Shown here: one piece after another, positions 26,890 to 36,604 of the stretch
Numbering within the stretch: the stretch's first letter is position 1
Layout: every line of letters starts with the position of its first letter
Source of the DNA: Thalassospira lucentensis
GTDB taxonomy: Bacteria > Pseudomonadota > Alphaproteobacteria > Rhodospirillales > Thalassospiraceae
Assembly: GCF_011806425.1 (NCBI RefSeq)
Contig: NZ_JAATOV010000002.1
Coordinates: 620,001-684,000, forward strand
DNA length: 64,000 bases
Direction: 5' to 3'
Translations under genes and position numbers: made by a program
The notes under the pieces: model-generated
Databases searched by the model: none
What the model saw: the letters and a program-made list of their open reading frames with translations, nothing else
Told to the model about the DNA's origin: nothing

Positions 26890-27855
26890 TTACGCGACCC
26901 GATCACCCGGTTCACGATCGTTAAAATAGGCATCCAGATTATCAAGCGCGCGGAACCCCATGGCATCGCGCGTTTCTTCGGTTGCTGATCCAATATGTGG
27001 CAACAAAAATACGTTTTTTAACCCGCTGATCTTTGGGTTTCCGCCCGGTTCCTCGCAAAACACATCCAATCCGGCGGCAAAAAGCTTCCCACTTTCAAGC
27101 GCCGCGACCAGATCATCTTCCTTCACAAGGTTGCCACGCGCCGTATTCACAAGGATCGCGCGGTCGGGCAATAACGCCAATGTGTCTTTGTTGATAATCC
27201 CGGTGGTGTCTTTGGTTGCCGGGCAATGCAGCGACAACACATCTGAATTGGCAAACAATCCTTCGATGCTATCGTGGAAAACCGCCCCCTTGGCCAAATG
27301 ATCGGGCAATGGTTTGCGGTTATGGTAATGCACCGTCATGCCAAATCCGCGGGCGCGTTCGGCGGCAACCTGCCCAACGCGGCCCATGCCCAAAACGCCA
27401 AATCGCTTGCCGGTAACTTGCCGCCCGACCATGAAGGCGGGCGACCAAAAATCCCATTTCCCGGCCCGCACCATGGCGTCACCCTCGGCCCCGCGCCGCG
27501 CAGCACCCAGCATACACAACATGGCGATTTCCGCCGTCGCGTCCGACAACACATCGGGGGTATTGGTCACCACCACCCCGGCTTCTTTGGCCGCCGCCAG
27601 GTCAACGTGATCGACCCCGACCGAATGGTTGGCGATGATTTTCAATCTGTCAGGAAGCGCCGCAATCACATCGGCGGTAAAATGTTCGGAATGGCACGGC
27701 AGGACCGCGTCAAAATCCTGACATTTGGCAATCAATTCATCCGTCGAAAACACGCGGTCTTCGGCGTTGATCATCACGTCATAATCGCGCGCTGCGCGCT
27801 TTAACACAGCATCGGTCAGTTTCCGCGTGATTAGAAGCCTCGGCTTGGCAGGCAT
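26890..27855 (-). CDS. D-isomer specific 2-hydroxyacid dehydrogenase (glyoxylate/hydroxypyruvate reductase-like)
   Basis: 321 residues with the NAD(P)-binding loop FGVLGMGRVGQVAAERA and catalytic Arg in LVNTARGNLVKEDDL. The Glu is in FCEEPGG and the His in LLPHIGSATEETRD. GGGAG lies 9 bases before the ATG. It is upstream of the TRAP-amidase operon on the same strand, 203 bases from the receptor start, and may reduce the imported or released 2-oxoacid. Confidence 0.88.
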   Translation of the reverse strand: MPAKPRLLITRKLTDAVLKRAARDYDVMINAEDRVFSTDELIAKCQDFDAVLPCHSEHFTADVIAALPDRLKIIANHSVGVDHVDLAAAKEAGVVVTNTPDVLSDATAEIAMLCMLGAARRGAEGDAMVRAGKWDFWSPAFMVGRQVTGKRFGVLGMGRVGQVAAERARGFGMTVHYHNRKPLPDHLAKGAVFHDSIEGLFANSDVLSLHCPATKDTTGIINKDTLALLPDRAILVNTARGNLVKEDDLVAALESGKLFAAGLDVFCEEPGGNPKISGLKNVFLLPHIGSATEETRDAMGFRALDNLDAYFNDREPGDRVA

Positions 27856-28149
27856 CGGACGCTCCCGGTTTTTCCCTGATGGGTATGCTTATTTATTATT
27901 TTTCAAGCAAACACCTTTACGGAAATTCCATCAATAGACGATCAATCATGGGGCGAATCTTTTTCACTTCGTGGAAAACCAGCCCCCGGCTTTCTGCGCG
28001 TCTGCGCCCCCATCGTCCTGTGCCCAAATTTAAAAACCACGGCGAACGCATTCCCAAAACAAGCCCGATCAAGGCGTTATTGACGATTTACATAACCGAT
28101 TCGCCCCTCAACCCTGGATCATACGCCCCCCAAAATCATGGGTAATCAC
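27856..28149. other. Intergenic region upstream of the 2-hydroxyacid dehydrogenase
   Basis: This AT-richer stretch presumably carries the minus-strand promoter of the dehydrogenase gene. I see no convincing ORF with a ribosome site, no repeat and no stable hairpin until the terminator at 28150. Confidence 0.4.
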
Positions 28150-28182
28150 AAAAAAAGGCCGCTGCCGGTAAAAGCAGCGACC
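28150..28182 (-). terminator. Terminator of the ribose-type sugar operon
   Basis: On the minus strand, GGTCGCTGC pairs with GCAGCGGCC (one G-U pair) and is followed by seven T. It lies 100 bases beyond the Gfo/Idh stop. Confidence 0.88.
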
Positions 28183-28281
28183 AAGTTTCATTTCGCTGGG
28201 ACGAAACAAAATTTGAATTTGGATGTAACCGTCATGTGGGCGATGACATCACCGCCCACCGCGCAAACAGAAATCCGCGCG

Positions 28282-29445
28282 TTAAAGTTTGACCCAAGAC
28301 GCACCGTCTTTGCCCGACCGCACCACGGCCTCGACAAACTGCATCCCCTTCAGGCCTTCTTCAATTCCCGGCACCAAAAGGGCTGCCGGGTCTGGCGATG
28401 TCCCGCTTAGGCTCGCCGTCAATTGATCGGCAAAATCGCTATAAAGGTTGGCAAACCCTTCCAGGTAGCCTTCCGGATGCCCCGGCGGAACGCGCACACC
28501 GCGCAAACCTTCGGCACCAATCCCGGCGCCACCACGGGTCAAAAGTTCCGGGCGGCCATCAAGCGGGCGGAAATGCAAATGGTTGGGATGTTCCTGTTCC
28601 CATTCAATGCCGCCTTTATCGCCATACACCCGCAATTTCAGGCCGTTTTCATGGCCAATCGCCACCTGACTGGCCCACAGCATCCCGCGCGCGCCGTTGT
28701 TATAGCGCAGCAAGATTTGCACATTATCGTCAAGCTTGCGGCCCTCAACAATCGCATCGACATCCGCACACAGCTCGCTAATCTCAAGGCCGGAAACAAA
28801 CCCGGCAAGGTTATGGGCATGGGTGCCAATATCGCCCAATGCTCCGCCCATTCCGGCCTTGGCCGGGTCGGCACGCCAACTGGCTTGTTTGTTGTCGGTA
28901 TCTTCCACCCGTGTCGCCATCCAGCCTTGCGGGTATTCCACCTGCACCACGCGAATATCGCCAAGCTTGCCATCGGCCACCATCTGGCGGGCTTCGCGCA
29001 CCATTGGATAGGCGGTGTAATTATGGGTCAGCGCGAACAAAAGTCCGGTTTCCTTGACCTTGGCGGCCAATGTTTCGGCCTCCTCCACGGTCAGGCACAG
29101 CGGCTTGTCACAAATCACATGAATACCGGCATCAAGCATCGCCATCGCGGCGGGGAAATGCAGATGGTTGGGGGTAACAATCGCACAGACATCAATGCCG
29201 TCATCTCGCGCGGCTTCTTGCTTTGCCATCGCGTCAAAACTGTCATAGCTGCGATCTGGCGCAATAAACAGCTCCTCGGCAGACGCGCGCGCCACATCGG
29301 GCTTGGACGACAATGCGCCCGCCACCAGTTCATAGCGATCATCAAGCCGGGCGGCAATGCGATGCACCGCGCCAATAAAGGCCCCGTGTCCGCCGCCAAC
29401 CATGCCCAGTCGGATACGCCGATTAAGGGGGTTTGTGTTGCTCAT
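28282..29445 (-). CDS. Gfo/Idh/MocA family NAD(P)-dependent oxidoreductase
   Basis: 387 residues. The N-terminal Rossmann loop is LGMVGGGHGAFIGAVHR, with the conserved CDKPLCLTVEEAE (the EKP-type motif) about residue 115. The C-terminal substrate domain includes GDIGTHAHNLAGF with the catalytic-region His. It likely oxidises a sugar, inositol or sugar acid brought in by the adjacent ABC importer. It is last in the operon after the isomerase-like gene. Confidence 0.9.
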   Translation of the reverse strand: MSNTNPLNRRIRLGMVGGGHGAFIGAVHRIAARLDDRYELVAGALSSKPDVARASAEELFIAPDRSYDSFDAMAKQEAARDDGIDVCAIVTPNHLHFPAAMAMLDAGIHVICDKPLCLTVEEAETLAAKVKETGLLFALTHNYTAYPMVREARQMVADGKLGDIRVVQVEYPQGWMATRVEDTDNKQASWRADPAKAGMGGALGDIGTHAHNLAGFVSGLEISELCADVDAIVEGRKLDDNVQILLRYNNGARGMLWASQVAIGHENGLKLRVYGDKGGIEWEQEHPNHLHFRPLDGRPELLTRGGAGIGAEGLRGVRVPPGHPEGYLEGFANLYSDFADQLTASLSGTSPDPAALLVPGIEEGLKGMQFVEAVVRSGKDGASWVKL

Positions 29446-29517
29446 GTCTGCCTCCTGATGTCTTTTTTGCCGGGATACGCGCGGCGATCAAACCGATCAC
29501 CGCGCCATCATCGGGTG

Positions 29518-30573
29518 TTAGCTTAGTCCAAGAATACGGCGATTGGCCGCCTCGTCCGTGCCGCCATCGGCGAAATCGTCAAAGGCCTTTTCCGTCACGC
29601 GAATGATATGGTTTTTAATAAACTCCGCCCCTTCGCGTGCGCCGTCTTCTGGATGTTTAAGGGCACATTCCCATTCCAAAACCGCCCAGCCATCAAAATC
29701 AATCGCCGCCAATTTCGAAAAGATCGCGCCAAAATCAACCTGCCCATCGCCAAGCGATCTGAAACGACCGGCCCGATTGGCCCATCCTTGATATCCGGAA
29801 TAAACGCCTTGCCGCCCGGTCGGGTTAAATTCGGCATCCTTCACATGGAACATGCGAATACGCTCAGCGTAAATGTCGATGAAATCAAGGTAATCAAGCT
29901 GCTGAAGAACAAAGTGGCTCGGATCATACAGGATGTTGGCCCGGCTGTGATTTTTCACCCGTTCCAAAAACATCTCAAACGTCGCCCCGTCAAACAGGTC
30001 TTCGCCCGGATGAATTTCGTAACACACATCCACACCGCAATCGTCGGCGACATCAAGGATCGGCATCCAACGCGATGCCAATTCATCAAACGCACTTTCA
30101 ACCAACCCGGCGGGGCGTTGTGGCCACGGATAAACATACGGCCAGGCAAGCGCACCTGAAAATGTCGCATGCGCATTAATGCCCATATTCTGCGATGCCT
30201 TGATCGCGGCCTTAACCTGCTTCACCGCCCATTCTTGGCGGGCTTTGGGATTGCCGCGCACTTCTGGCACGGCAAAGCCATCAAACATTTCATCATAGGC
30301 CGGATGGACGGCAACAAGCTGGCCTTGCAGATGGGTCGAAAGTTCCGTCACCTCAACGCCATGTTGGGCAAGGGTTCCTTTGACCTCGTCGCAGTAATCT
30401 TTACTGTCGGCTGCGCGTTCAACATCAAAAAGGCGCTTGTCCCAACTTGGGATCTGAACCCCCTTATAGCCGATGGACGCGGCCCATTTTCCGATGGAAT
30501 CCAGGCTGTTAAACGGGGCTTCGTCACCTGCGAACTGCGCAAGAAACAGTGCCGGTCCCTTGAGCGTTTTCAT
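29518..30573 (-). CDS. Sugar phosphate isomerase/epimerase (xylose isomerase-like TIM barrel)
   Basis: 351 residues from MKTLKGPALFL; GAGG six bases before this ATG decides the start over one at 30627. Metal-site motifs of the AP-endonuclease-2/xylose isomerase-like fold are visible: CYEIHPGEDLFDG, NILYDPSHFVLQQ, HVKDAEFNP and VLEWECALK. It probably isomerises or dehydrates a keto-sugar made by the Gfo/Idh partner. The substrate is not determinable here. Confidence 0.88.
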   Translation of the reverse strand: MKTLKGPALFLAQFAGDEAPFNSLDSIGKWAASIGYKGVQIPSWDKRLFDVERAADSKDYCDEVKGTLAQHGVEVTELSTHLQGQLVAVHPAYDEMFDGFAVPEVRGNPKARQEWAVKQVKAAIKASQNMGINAHATFSGALAWPYVYPWPQRPAGLVESAFDELASRWMPILDVADDCGVDVCYEIHPGEDLFDGATFEMFLERVKNHSRANILYDPSHFVLQQLDYLDFIDIYAERIRMFHVKDAEFNPTGRQGVYSGYQGWANRAGRFRSLGDGQVDFGAIFSKLAAIDFDGWAVLEWECALKHPEDGAREGAEFIKNHIIRVTEKAFDDFADGGTDEAANRRILGLS

Positions 30574-30634
30574 CGATAACCTCATAGCGCTGTGGCAAAA
30601 TGGAATTGGAAAATCTCGTGCAATCAAGATCGGC

Positions 30635-30664
30635 GGGACCGGGCGGGGTTATGCACCCGGCCCC
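30635..30664 (-). promoter_or_regulatory. Intercistronic GC-rich stem after the sugar-binding protein gene
   Basis: Arms 30635-30643 (GGGACCGGG) and 30656-30664 (CCCGGCCCC) pair with one mismatch around a 12-base loop. There is no U-run. Such stems after a periplasmic receptor gene often protect the abundant upstream message from 3' decay; that role is inference. Confidence 0.4.
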
Positions 30665-30678
30665 CTGTGATTGCCGCC

Positions 30679-31635
30679 TTAGAACGGGCTATCTGGGAAA
30701 TAGAAGTTCTTGGCGTTTTCTTGCGTAACAACCGTCGCACCCAGAATGTAACGGCCTTCAACCGGCACACCTGATGCGAATTTAAGCGCGGTCAGTTCCA
30801 TCGCGGTTGCGATCATTGCCGGCGGATACAACACATCAATCGGCGTCAGTTTGTCGCCATCCATCACGCGTTTGATGATGTCTTTCATGCCAGCCCCACC
30901 CACGATGAACATTTCATCGGTCCGATCGGCCTGTTTTACCGCTTCGATCACGCCAAGGGCGATGTCATCATCCTGTGCCCAAACTGCGTCGATTTCCGGG
31001 AAACGTGACAAGAAGTCCTGCATCACTTCATAGCCATCATCTCGGTTCCAGTTGGCGTGCTTCATATCAAGCACTTCGATGTTTGACCCTTCAAGCGATG
31101 CAACAAACGCATCCACGCGTTCAGTATCGACCGTGGTCGGAATACCACGCAGGACAACAATCTTGCCCTCGTCATTCAGGCGTTCACGGATATATTCACC
31201 CGACACCCGGCCAAGCTGTGGGTTATTCCCGGCAACATAAACGTCCTCAATTCCCGGCAGCGAAAGACCACGGTCAACCACAGTCACAAACTTGCCCGCC
31301 TTTTTGACCTGCTGAACCGGCACCGTCAGCGGATCGGATTCAAACGGCAACACCACCAACGCATCGATGTTTTGCACCGATACCAAATCTTCCAAATCAT
31401 TGGCCTGTTCGGTCGCACCATTGGCCGACACCACAATCACATCAATGTTGGGATAGGTTGCTTCAATGCGTTTTTCCGCCTGTTCCGCGTGCCAGTTCAA
31501 ACCACCGGCCCAGCCATGGGTGGCGGCTGGAATGGACACACCGATTTTGACTTTTTCCTGCGCCATCGCACCCACTGATGCAAGGCTAAGGCTCAACGCA
31601 CACGCCGCCCCAAGATATTTTGCAAACCTTTTCAT
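30679..31635 (-). CDS. Periplasmic sugar-binding protein of a ribose/xylose-type ABC importer
   Basis: 318 residues with a Sec signal peptide (LGAACALSLSLASVGAMA, mature from QEKVKIG). Periplasmic binding protein type 1 (RbsB-like) with GVSIPAATHGWAGGLNW, VLPFESDPLTVPV and WAQDDDIALGVIEAV. It delivers a monosaccharide-like ligand to the adjacent permease and ATPase. The preceding GGAGGAAAC is a strong ribosome site. Confidence 0.9.
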   Translation of the reverse strand: MKRFAKYLGAACALSLSLASVGAMAQEKVKIGVSIPAATHGWAGGLNWHAEQAEKRIEATYPNIDVIVVSANGATEQANDLEDLVSVQNIDALVVLPFESDPLTVPVQQVKKAGKFVTVVDRGLSLPGIEDVYVAGNNPQLGRVSGEYIRERLNDEGKIVVLRGIPTTVDTERVDAFVASLEGSNIEVLDMKHANWNRDDGYEVMQDFLSRFPEIDAVWAQDDDIALGVIEAVKQADRTDEMFIVGGAGMKDIIKRVMDGDKLTPIDVLYPPAMIATAMELTALKFASGVPVEGRYILGATVVTQENAKNFYFPDSPF

Positions 31636-31700
31636 TTGCGTTTCCTCCTGATCAAAAAAAATGATGCATTTTCACATTCATTCCCGGCGTTAATCGCCGG

Positions 31701-32723
31701 TTATTTGCTCTTTTTGCGTCGCCAGTCCCCGCGCTGCAGGAACACCGCGACGATGATAATCAGACCCTGAACAGCCCCGTTCAGGTAGTTACTGATCGCA
31801 TCCGTCAAATTCAGGATATTGCCAATCGTCGTCAGCATGATCGCGCCGATCACCGTGCCCCAAATGCGGCCATAACCGCCCTTAAGCATGGTGCCGCCAA
31901 TGATCACGGCCGCAATCGCTTCCAGTTCCCAAAGAACCCCGGTCGAACTCGATGCCGATCCCAAACGTGGCACATAAATGATGGTGGCAATCGACACACA
32001 CAGCCCCTGAATCACATAGGTCAGGGTCTTAACCCGGTCGACATGGATCGCCGAATAGCGCGCAACCTGTTCGTTCGATCCAATGGCAAAACATTTCCGG
32101 CCAAACGGCGTCATGTTCAGCAAAACATATCCCGCAACAGCCACCGCAAAGAACACCAGAACCGGGATCGGAATGCCCATGACATCGCCGTAATAAACCG
32201 GGCGATACACCCCGCGAATATCGAAATCCAACGACAAGGTCCCGCCATCGGCCATATAGGTCACAAGCGATCGGTAAATCCCCATGGTGCCAAGGGTGAC
32301 GATAAATGCTTCGATCTTGCCCTTGGTGCTGACAAGGCCGTTCACCGCCCCGGCCCCAATGCCCAAAACAACGCTCAGCAAAATGCCCAGCAGCACGGTC
32401 TCAACCCCGGCCCCCAATGTAGCGACCAAACCGTTCATCACAACAATCATCGCACCGGAAATAAACGCCGCCATCGACCCGACCGACAGGTCAATACCCC
32501 CTGCGGTAATCACAAAGGTCGCCCCAACCGCGATGATGCCGATAAAGGCCGCGCGGGTGAAAATGTTCGAAAGGTTGCCACCACTTAGGAACGCTTCATT
32601 GATCAGCGTGCCCAAGATGAAAAGCCCGACCAGTGCCAAAAACGGCCCCAGCGCCTTAAAATCGATGTTAAAGCCGCCCGAAGTCTTCTTTGTCGGTGCT
32701 TCGTTGCGCTCAACGCTACTCAT
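31701..32723 (-). CDS. Sugar ABC transporter permease (RbsC type)
   Basis: 340 residues from [11 protein letters not shown]. The ATG at 32723 overlaps the ATPase stop by eight bases, implying translational coupling; an upstream ATG at 32792 would lie deep in the ATPase gene. About ten hydrophobic helices, with [18 protein letters not shown] and a [24 protein letters not shown]-like RbsC block near the C-terminus. Confidence 0.92.
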   Translation of the reverse strand: MSSVERNEAPTKKTSGGFNIDFKALGPFLALVGLFILGTLINEAFLSGGNLSNIFTRAAFIGIIAVGATFVITAGGIDLSVGSMAAFISGAMIVVMNGLVATLGAGVETVLLGILLSVVLGIGAGAVNGLVSTKGKIEAFIVTLGTMGIYRSLVTYMADGGTLSLDFDIRGVYRPVYYGDVMGIPIPVLVFFAVAVAGYVLLNMTPFGRKCFAIGSNEQVARYSAIHVDRVKTLTYVIQGLCVSIATIIYVPRLGSASSSTGVLWELEAIAAVIIGGTMLKGGYGRIWGTVIGAIMLTTIGNILNLTDAISNYLNGAVQGLIIIVAVFLQRGDWRRKKSK

Positions 32724-34269
32724 GAACAGACGCTCCCTGCTTGCCTGAAATTCCTGTCGCGTGCCGCATGATTTCATGCTCATTGCGGCCATCCCCCACC
32801 AGAATGCCGGTAATGCGCCCCCCTGCCATCACCGCAATACGGTCAGACAGGCCAAGCATTTCAGGCATTTCAGACGACAGAAGAATGACGGATTTTCCAC
32901 GATCGGTTAGATCGCCGATGAAATGATAAATCTGGCTTTTGGTGCCGATATCGATGCCGCGCGTTGGCTCATCAATGATCACGATGTCCGGGTCGGTTTC
33001 CATGACCTTCGCCAACAGCAATTTTTGCTGATTACCACCCGAAAAATCACCGACCTTTGATTTGCGATCAGCCGCGCGGATATCAAACGCCTCAATCGCG
33101 GTTTCAAGTGCGTCTTCTTCGGCCTTGCGGTTTAAAAACACCCGCCCGAATTTTTCCAACGCCAACAAGGTCAGATTGGGCCGCATATCCATATTCAACA
33201 GCAACCCGCTGCCTTTGCGGTCCTTGGTCAAATAGGCAATGCCGCATTTCTTGGCATCTTGCAGGCTGGTGATTTTGACCGGCTCGCCATTGCGCTCGAT
33301 CTGGCCACTGCTGCGTTCACGAAGACCAATGATTGCTTCCATCAACGCGGTCCGCCCGGCCCCGACAATCCCGGCAAAGCCCAAAACTTCGCCGCGCCGC
33401 AAATCAAAACTGGCGTCGCGCACCAGCCCGTCGACACTGACGTCACGCACCGACAGGGCAATTTCCGCCCCGTCATCGGCGTGCCGGTCGGGGAACATTT
33501 GTTGGATATCGCGCCCCACCATCAGGCGCGCCATATCATCCTTTTCAAGCTCGGCCACGGTTTCGGTCGCGATATGTTGCCCATCGCGCAACACCGTCAC
33601 CCGGTCGGCAATCGCTTTGATTTCGTCAAGCTTGTGGGAAATATACAAAATGCCGACACCCTGCGCGCGCAGGCGTTTGATCTGATCAAACAGGATATCA
33701 ACTTCGCGCCCAGTCAGAACCGCTGTCGGCTCATCCAAAATCAGGATATCGGCCTTTTTTGACAGCGCCTTGGCAATTTCGACCATCTGACGATCAGAAA
33801 CCGCAAGGTCGCGAATGCGGGTGCGCGGATCAATGTCGCATTGCAACTGATCCAAAAGCTTCTTGGCCTCGGCCCGCATTGCCGCTTTATCAAGGAACCA
33901 GCCGCGTTTGATCTCGCGGCCCAAAAAGATGTTTTCTTCAACGGTCAGTTGCTCGGCCAGATTAAGTTCCTGATGGATCAGGATCACCCCATGGGCTTCG
34001 CCGACTTCACTGTCGTCAAACGTCACCGGCTTCTGATCCAGGATCAACTCGCCGCTGCTCGGTTGGTGATATCCTGACAGGATTTTGACCAAGGTGGATT
34101 TGCCAGCGCCATTTTCGCCCAAAAGCGCATGGACCTCGCCCGCATGCAAATCGATGGAAACATCGAAAAGCACCTGTGCCAACCCAAATGACTTGCAAAT
34201 CTTCCGACCAGACAGGCGCACACGCCCCTCCGCATCGGGTTTAACCGCGTGTGCGGCCGTATCCGACAT
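32716..34269 (-). CDS. Sugar ABC transporter ATP-binding protein with two NBDs (RbsA type)
   Basis: 517 residues with two ATPase domains. The first has GENGAGKST, a [13 protein letters not shown] signature region and [10 protein letters not shown]. The second has a non-canonical Walker A-like [12 protein letters not shown] but a full SGGNQQK signature and [12 protein letters not shown], as is normal for RbsA. It is the first gene of the minus-strand operon and lies divergent from a LacI-type regulator. Confidence 0.93.
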   Translation of the reverse strand: MSDTAAHAVKPDAEGRVRLSGRKICKSFGLAQVLFDVSIDLHAGEVHALLGENGAGKSTLVKILSGYHQPSSGELILDQKPVTFDDSEVGEAHGVILIHQELNLAEQLTVEENIFLGREIKRGWFLDKAAMRAEAKKLLDQLQCDIDPRTRIRDLAVSDRQMVEIAKALSKKADILILDEPTAVLTGREVDILFDQIKRLRAQGVGILYISHKLDEIKAIADRVTVLRDGQHIATETVAELEKDDMARLMVGRDIQQMFPDRHADDGAEIALSVRDVSVDGLVRDASFDLRRGEVLGFAGIVGAGRTALMEAIIGLRERSSGQIERNGEPVKITSLQDAKKCGIAYLTKDRKGSGLLLNMDMRPNLTLLALEKFGRVFLNRKAEEDALETAIEAFDIRAADRKSKVGDFSGGNQQKLLLAKVMETDPDIVIIDEPTRGIDIGTKSQIYHFIGDLTDRGKSVILLSSEMPEMLGLSDRIAVMAGGRITGILVGDGRNEHEIMRHATGISGKQGASVHE

Positions 34270-34323
34270 CTATGTATCCTCCCTGGCGTCGCATTTTTGC
34301 GATCATCTCTTGGTTCCTTCCTC

Positions 34324-34359
34324 TGTAAACGTTTTCATTTTTTATGTAAACCTTTACAT
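34324..34359. promoter_or_regulatory. Tandem LacI-type operators between the sugar operon and its regulator
   Basis: 34344-34359 is a perfect palindrome ATGTAAACCTTTACAT (two-base centre). 34324-34338 (TGTAAACGTTTTCAT) is a related half-conserved copy 20 bp away. Both lie in the divergent intergenic space of the RbsA-type gene and the LacI gene, the expected place for autoregulation. Confidence 0.75.
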
Positions 34360-34443
34360 TCGCGTTTTCGGCCCCAAAAATCACCACATCCCATTCGGAT
34401 GAATGCTGCTGGACAGTCTGTGACCGGCAGAGTAGGAAGAAGC

Positions 34444-35478
34444 ATGCACGAAAAAATCGCGACGATAGAAGATGTTGCCCGCCACGCAGGGGTCTCAATT
34501 GCCACTGTCAGCCGGGCCTTGCACAAACCCAATGTGGTGTCCCAATCCACGCGGGAAAAAGTGCAGTCGGCCATCGCCGCAACCGGATATACTGCCAATG
34601 TCATGGCGCGCAACCTGCGCTTGAACCGGTCGGGCATGATTTTGCTGCTGGTGCCTGATATCGGAAACCCGTTCTTTTCCGCCATTCTGTCTGGGATTGA
34701 ACAAGGGGCCAGCAAGGCGGGCTATAACGTTCTGATCGGCGACACCCAAAACGATCCGGACCGCGAAGCCACCTATGCCGCCTATCTGCGCAGCAATCAG
34801 GCCGATGCCATGATCTTGCTCAACGGGCGTCTTCCGGCCCCGCTGGCCAATTCCCCGGCCAAGGCCTCCCCGCCCGTGGTGATTGCCTGCGAACGCATTC
34901 CCGGCTGTGGTCTTCCGACCGTGATCATTGATAACGAGCAGGCGGCCTTTGATGCCACCACCCATCTGATCGATCACGGCCATACCCGCATCGCCAATGT
35001 TGCCGGGCCGGGCAATAATATCCTGACCGTGGATCGCACGGCGGGGTATCGTCGGGCCCTGACCGAAAACGGCATCGGAATTGATCCCGCCCTGACCTTT
35101 GTCGGCGATTACTCAATTGATTCGGGGATTGCTGCCGGCCGTGCGCTTTTGGCCGATCCCAAAACACGCCCGACCGGCCTGTTTTGCGCCAGTGACGGCA
35201 TGGCCATCGGCGTGATTGTCGCCGCCAAGGAACTTGGCCTGCGCGTGCCCCAAGATGTGTCTGTGTTTGGCTTTGATGATATTCATCTGGCCGCGGCCTA
35301 TGACCCGCCGCTGACCACCGTACGCCAACCACGCCGCCGCTTGGGCGAACGCGCCATTGCCTTGTTGCTTGATCGCCTTGATCCGACAACCCCGAACAAA
35401 CCCGCCCAACCGGGCCCGGTCATCGTCCCGACCGAACTGATCATTCGCCAAAGCACCGGCCCCTGCCCAAAAAGCTGA
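34444..35478 (+). CDS. LacI family regulator of the ribose-type sugar operon
   Basis: 344 residues from MHEKIATIEDVARHAG. This ATG (34444) has AGGAAG upstream and places the helix-turn-helix at the N-terminus (VARHAGVSIATVSRALH), as in all LacI proteins. The ligand domain has GNPFFSAILSGIEQGA, GLFCASDGMAIGV and FGFDDIHLAAAYDPPLTTV. It probably represses the divergent ABC operon through the palindromes at 34324-34359 until the sugar binds. Confidence 0.92.
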   Translation: MHEKIATIEDVARHAGVSIATVSRALHKPNVVSQSTREKVQSAIAATGYTANVMARNLRLNRSGMILLLVPDIGNPFFSAILSGIEQGASKAGYNVLIGDTQNDPDREATYAAYLRSNQADAMILLNGRLPAPLANSPAKASPPVVIACERIPGCGLPTVIIDNEQAAFDATTHLIDHGHTRIANVAGPGNNILTVDRTAGYRRALTENGIGIDPALTFVGDYSIDSGIAAGRALLADPKTRPTGLFCASDGMAIGVIVAAKELGLRVPQDVSVFGFDDIHLAAAYDPPLTTVRQPRRRLGERAIALLLDRLDPTTPNKPAQPGPVIVPTELIIRQSTGPCPKS

Positions 35479-35489
35479 CAGTACCCAAC

Positions 35490-35978
35490 CTAACGGTCGG
35501 TAATGCGGCGCCATTCGTTAAACACTTCGCGTGCGCGGCCTTCGTGATCGTCGTGGGATTTGGCTGTTTCCGAGGCAAAGATTTTAAACCGGATGCCATT
35601 GGGATCGCGCATGAACAGGCGGCGCGACGTGCCGTCATCTTCGTTGTGATACAGCACTTTATGCTGGAACAGATGGTTTTGCCACGCCACCACATCGCGC
35701 GTCGTTTCACAGCGCAGCCCGATGTGAAACACATCATCAGGCATTTGCGGATCATCGGGATACGGCCCGGTATCGGCCGGCCAGTCAAAGAACGACAACC
35801 GGGTGCCATCGGTCAGGGCATAGGTCATCAACAGATAATCGCTTTTCCAAGACGGGCTATATCCGCTTTCCGCATGGACAAGCGTCGCCCCCATGACTTT
35901 GCTGTAAAACACGTCCGTCGCTTCAAGGTCGCGGGTTGGAAAGGCAAGATGATCAACACTGACAGGTGCGGCTACCAT
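35490..35978 (-). CDS. VOC (glyoxalase/dioxygenase) superfamily protein
   Basis: 162 residues from MVAAPVSVDHLAF; GGAG six bases upstream supports the ATG at 35978. Paired beta-alpha-beta modules with metal-ligand candidates in VDHLAFPTRDLEATD (His), DDVFHIGLRC (His) and FMRDPNGIRFKIF (Glu replaced by Lys). This suggests a glyoxalase-like fold with altered metal chemistry. It converges on the LacI gene with 11 bases between stops. Function unknown. Confidence 0.82.
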   Translation of the reverse strand: MVAAPVSVDHLAFPTRDLEATDVFYSKVMGATLVHAESGYSPSWKSDYLLMTYALTDGTRLSFFDWPADTGPYPDDPQMPDDVFHIGLRCETTRDVVAWQNHLFQHKVLYHNEDDGTSRRLFMRDPNGIRFKIFASETAKSHDDHEGRAREVFNEWRRITDR

Positions 35979-36242
35979 GTATGTCTCCGTCCTTTTGGTC
36001 CTTATCGTAAACGTCGCGCGGCCCAATGAACCCCTGCACATAAAATCCGGCACATAAAATCCAACGCATTGAAAAATAACGCCTGCAATGTAACACTGCG
36101 ATAGAAATCGGCGTTATGTCGCCATGGCGTCTGGCGATGCTCGGTCGTGCTTTTTGGTTCATTGACCTGCCCTAATAGATGGGGAATTGCAGGCCAAAAT
36201 CAATGTGATGGGCTGCTTTTGAAATCGTCATGAAAGGACAAC
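35979..36242. other. 5' part of the long intergenic region upstream of nspC
   Basis: This carries the minus-strand promoter side of the VOC gene and presumably the promoter of the polyamine operon. No ORF with a ribosome site and no strong hairpin were seen. Confidence 0.4.
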
Positions 36243-36350
36243 ATGCAAAGCAGGGCAAAATCGCCATACATAGAGGCCGATTACCATATTGACCGCCCTG
36301 CCCCGCACTGCTATTGGGTCGCGGAACATATGGACGATCGCGCGCGTTGA
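36243..36350 (+). CDS. Candidate 35-residue leader ORF upstream of nspC
   Basis: ATG at 36243 preceded by GAAAGGACAAC, a good ribosome site, and ending TGA at 36350. The product (MQSRAKSPYIEADYHID and on) is rich in charged and aromatic residues and not membrane-like. It lies 255 bases before the carboxynorspermidine decarboxylase gene. Short leader ORFs control polyamine synthesis genes in other bacteria (for example speFL before speF). No homology to a known leader is recognised, so expression is unproven. Confidence 0.35.
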   Translation: MQSRAKSPYIEADYHIDRPAPHCYWVAEHMDDRAR

Positions 36351-36409
36351 TATCAAACGACCCTGACAACGCGCATTTGGCATCAACACCCGGTAAGGGG
36401 ACATAAACG

Positions 36410-36472
36410 ATGAATGACCATAGTTTATCCGTCTCCTCTTCGTGGATGACGCAGCGTTTCGCCGATCATTAG
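36410..36472 (+). CDS. Candidate 20-residue leader ORF upstream of nspC
   Basis: ATG at 36410 after TAAGGGGACATAAACG, encoding MNDHSLSVSSSWMTQRFADH. It is followed six bases later by a small hairpin (36478-36492, GCACC with GGTGC). It may be a second leader peptide or a chance ORF. Confidence 0.3.
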   Translation: MNDHSLSVSSSWMTQRFADH

Positions 36473-36604
36473 ATGATTGCACCCTTTTGGTGCCCAAAAT
36501 CGGACCCTCGCCAAACATCATTAAATGCATGCATTGGTACGATGGTCCTGTCATCGACGTCCTTTTATCCCCGTTCCTTGTGACATAGTTGTAGAGAGCC
36601 GCTT

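Noticed and set aside
26871-26891. Hairpin GGCGG-TTTAT-CCGCC followed by six T on the plus strand
   Set aside because: It points the wrong way for the minus-strand dehydrogenase and no plus-strand gene precedes it, so I did not call a terminator.
28423-29526. Long plus-strand ORF opposite the Gfo/Idh gene
   Set aside because: Opposite-strand shadow of a well-recognised gene; composition is non-protein-like.
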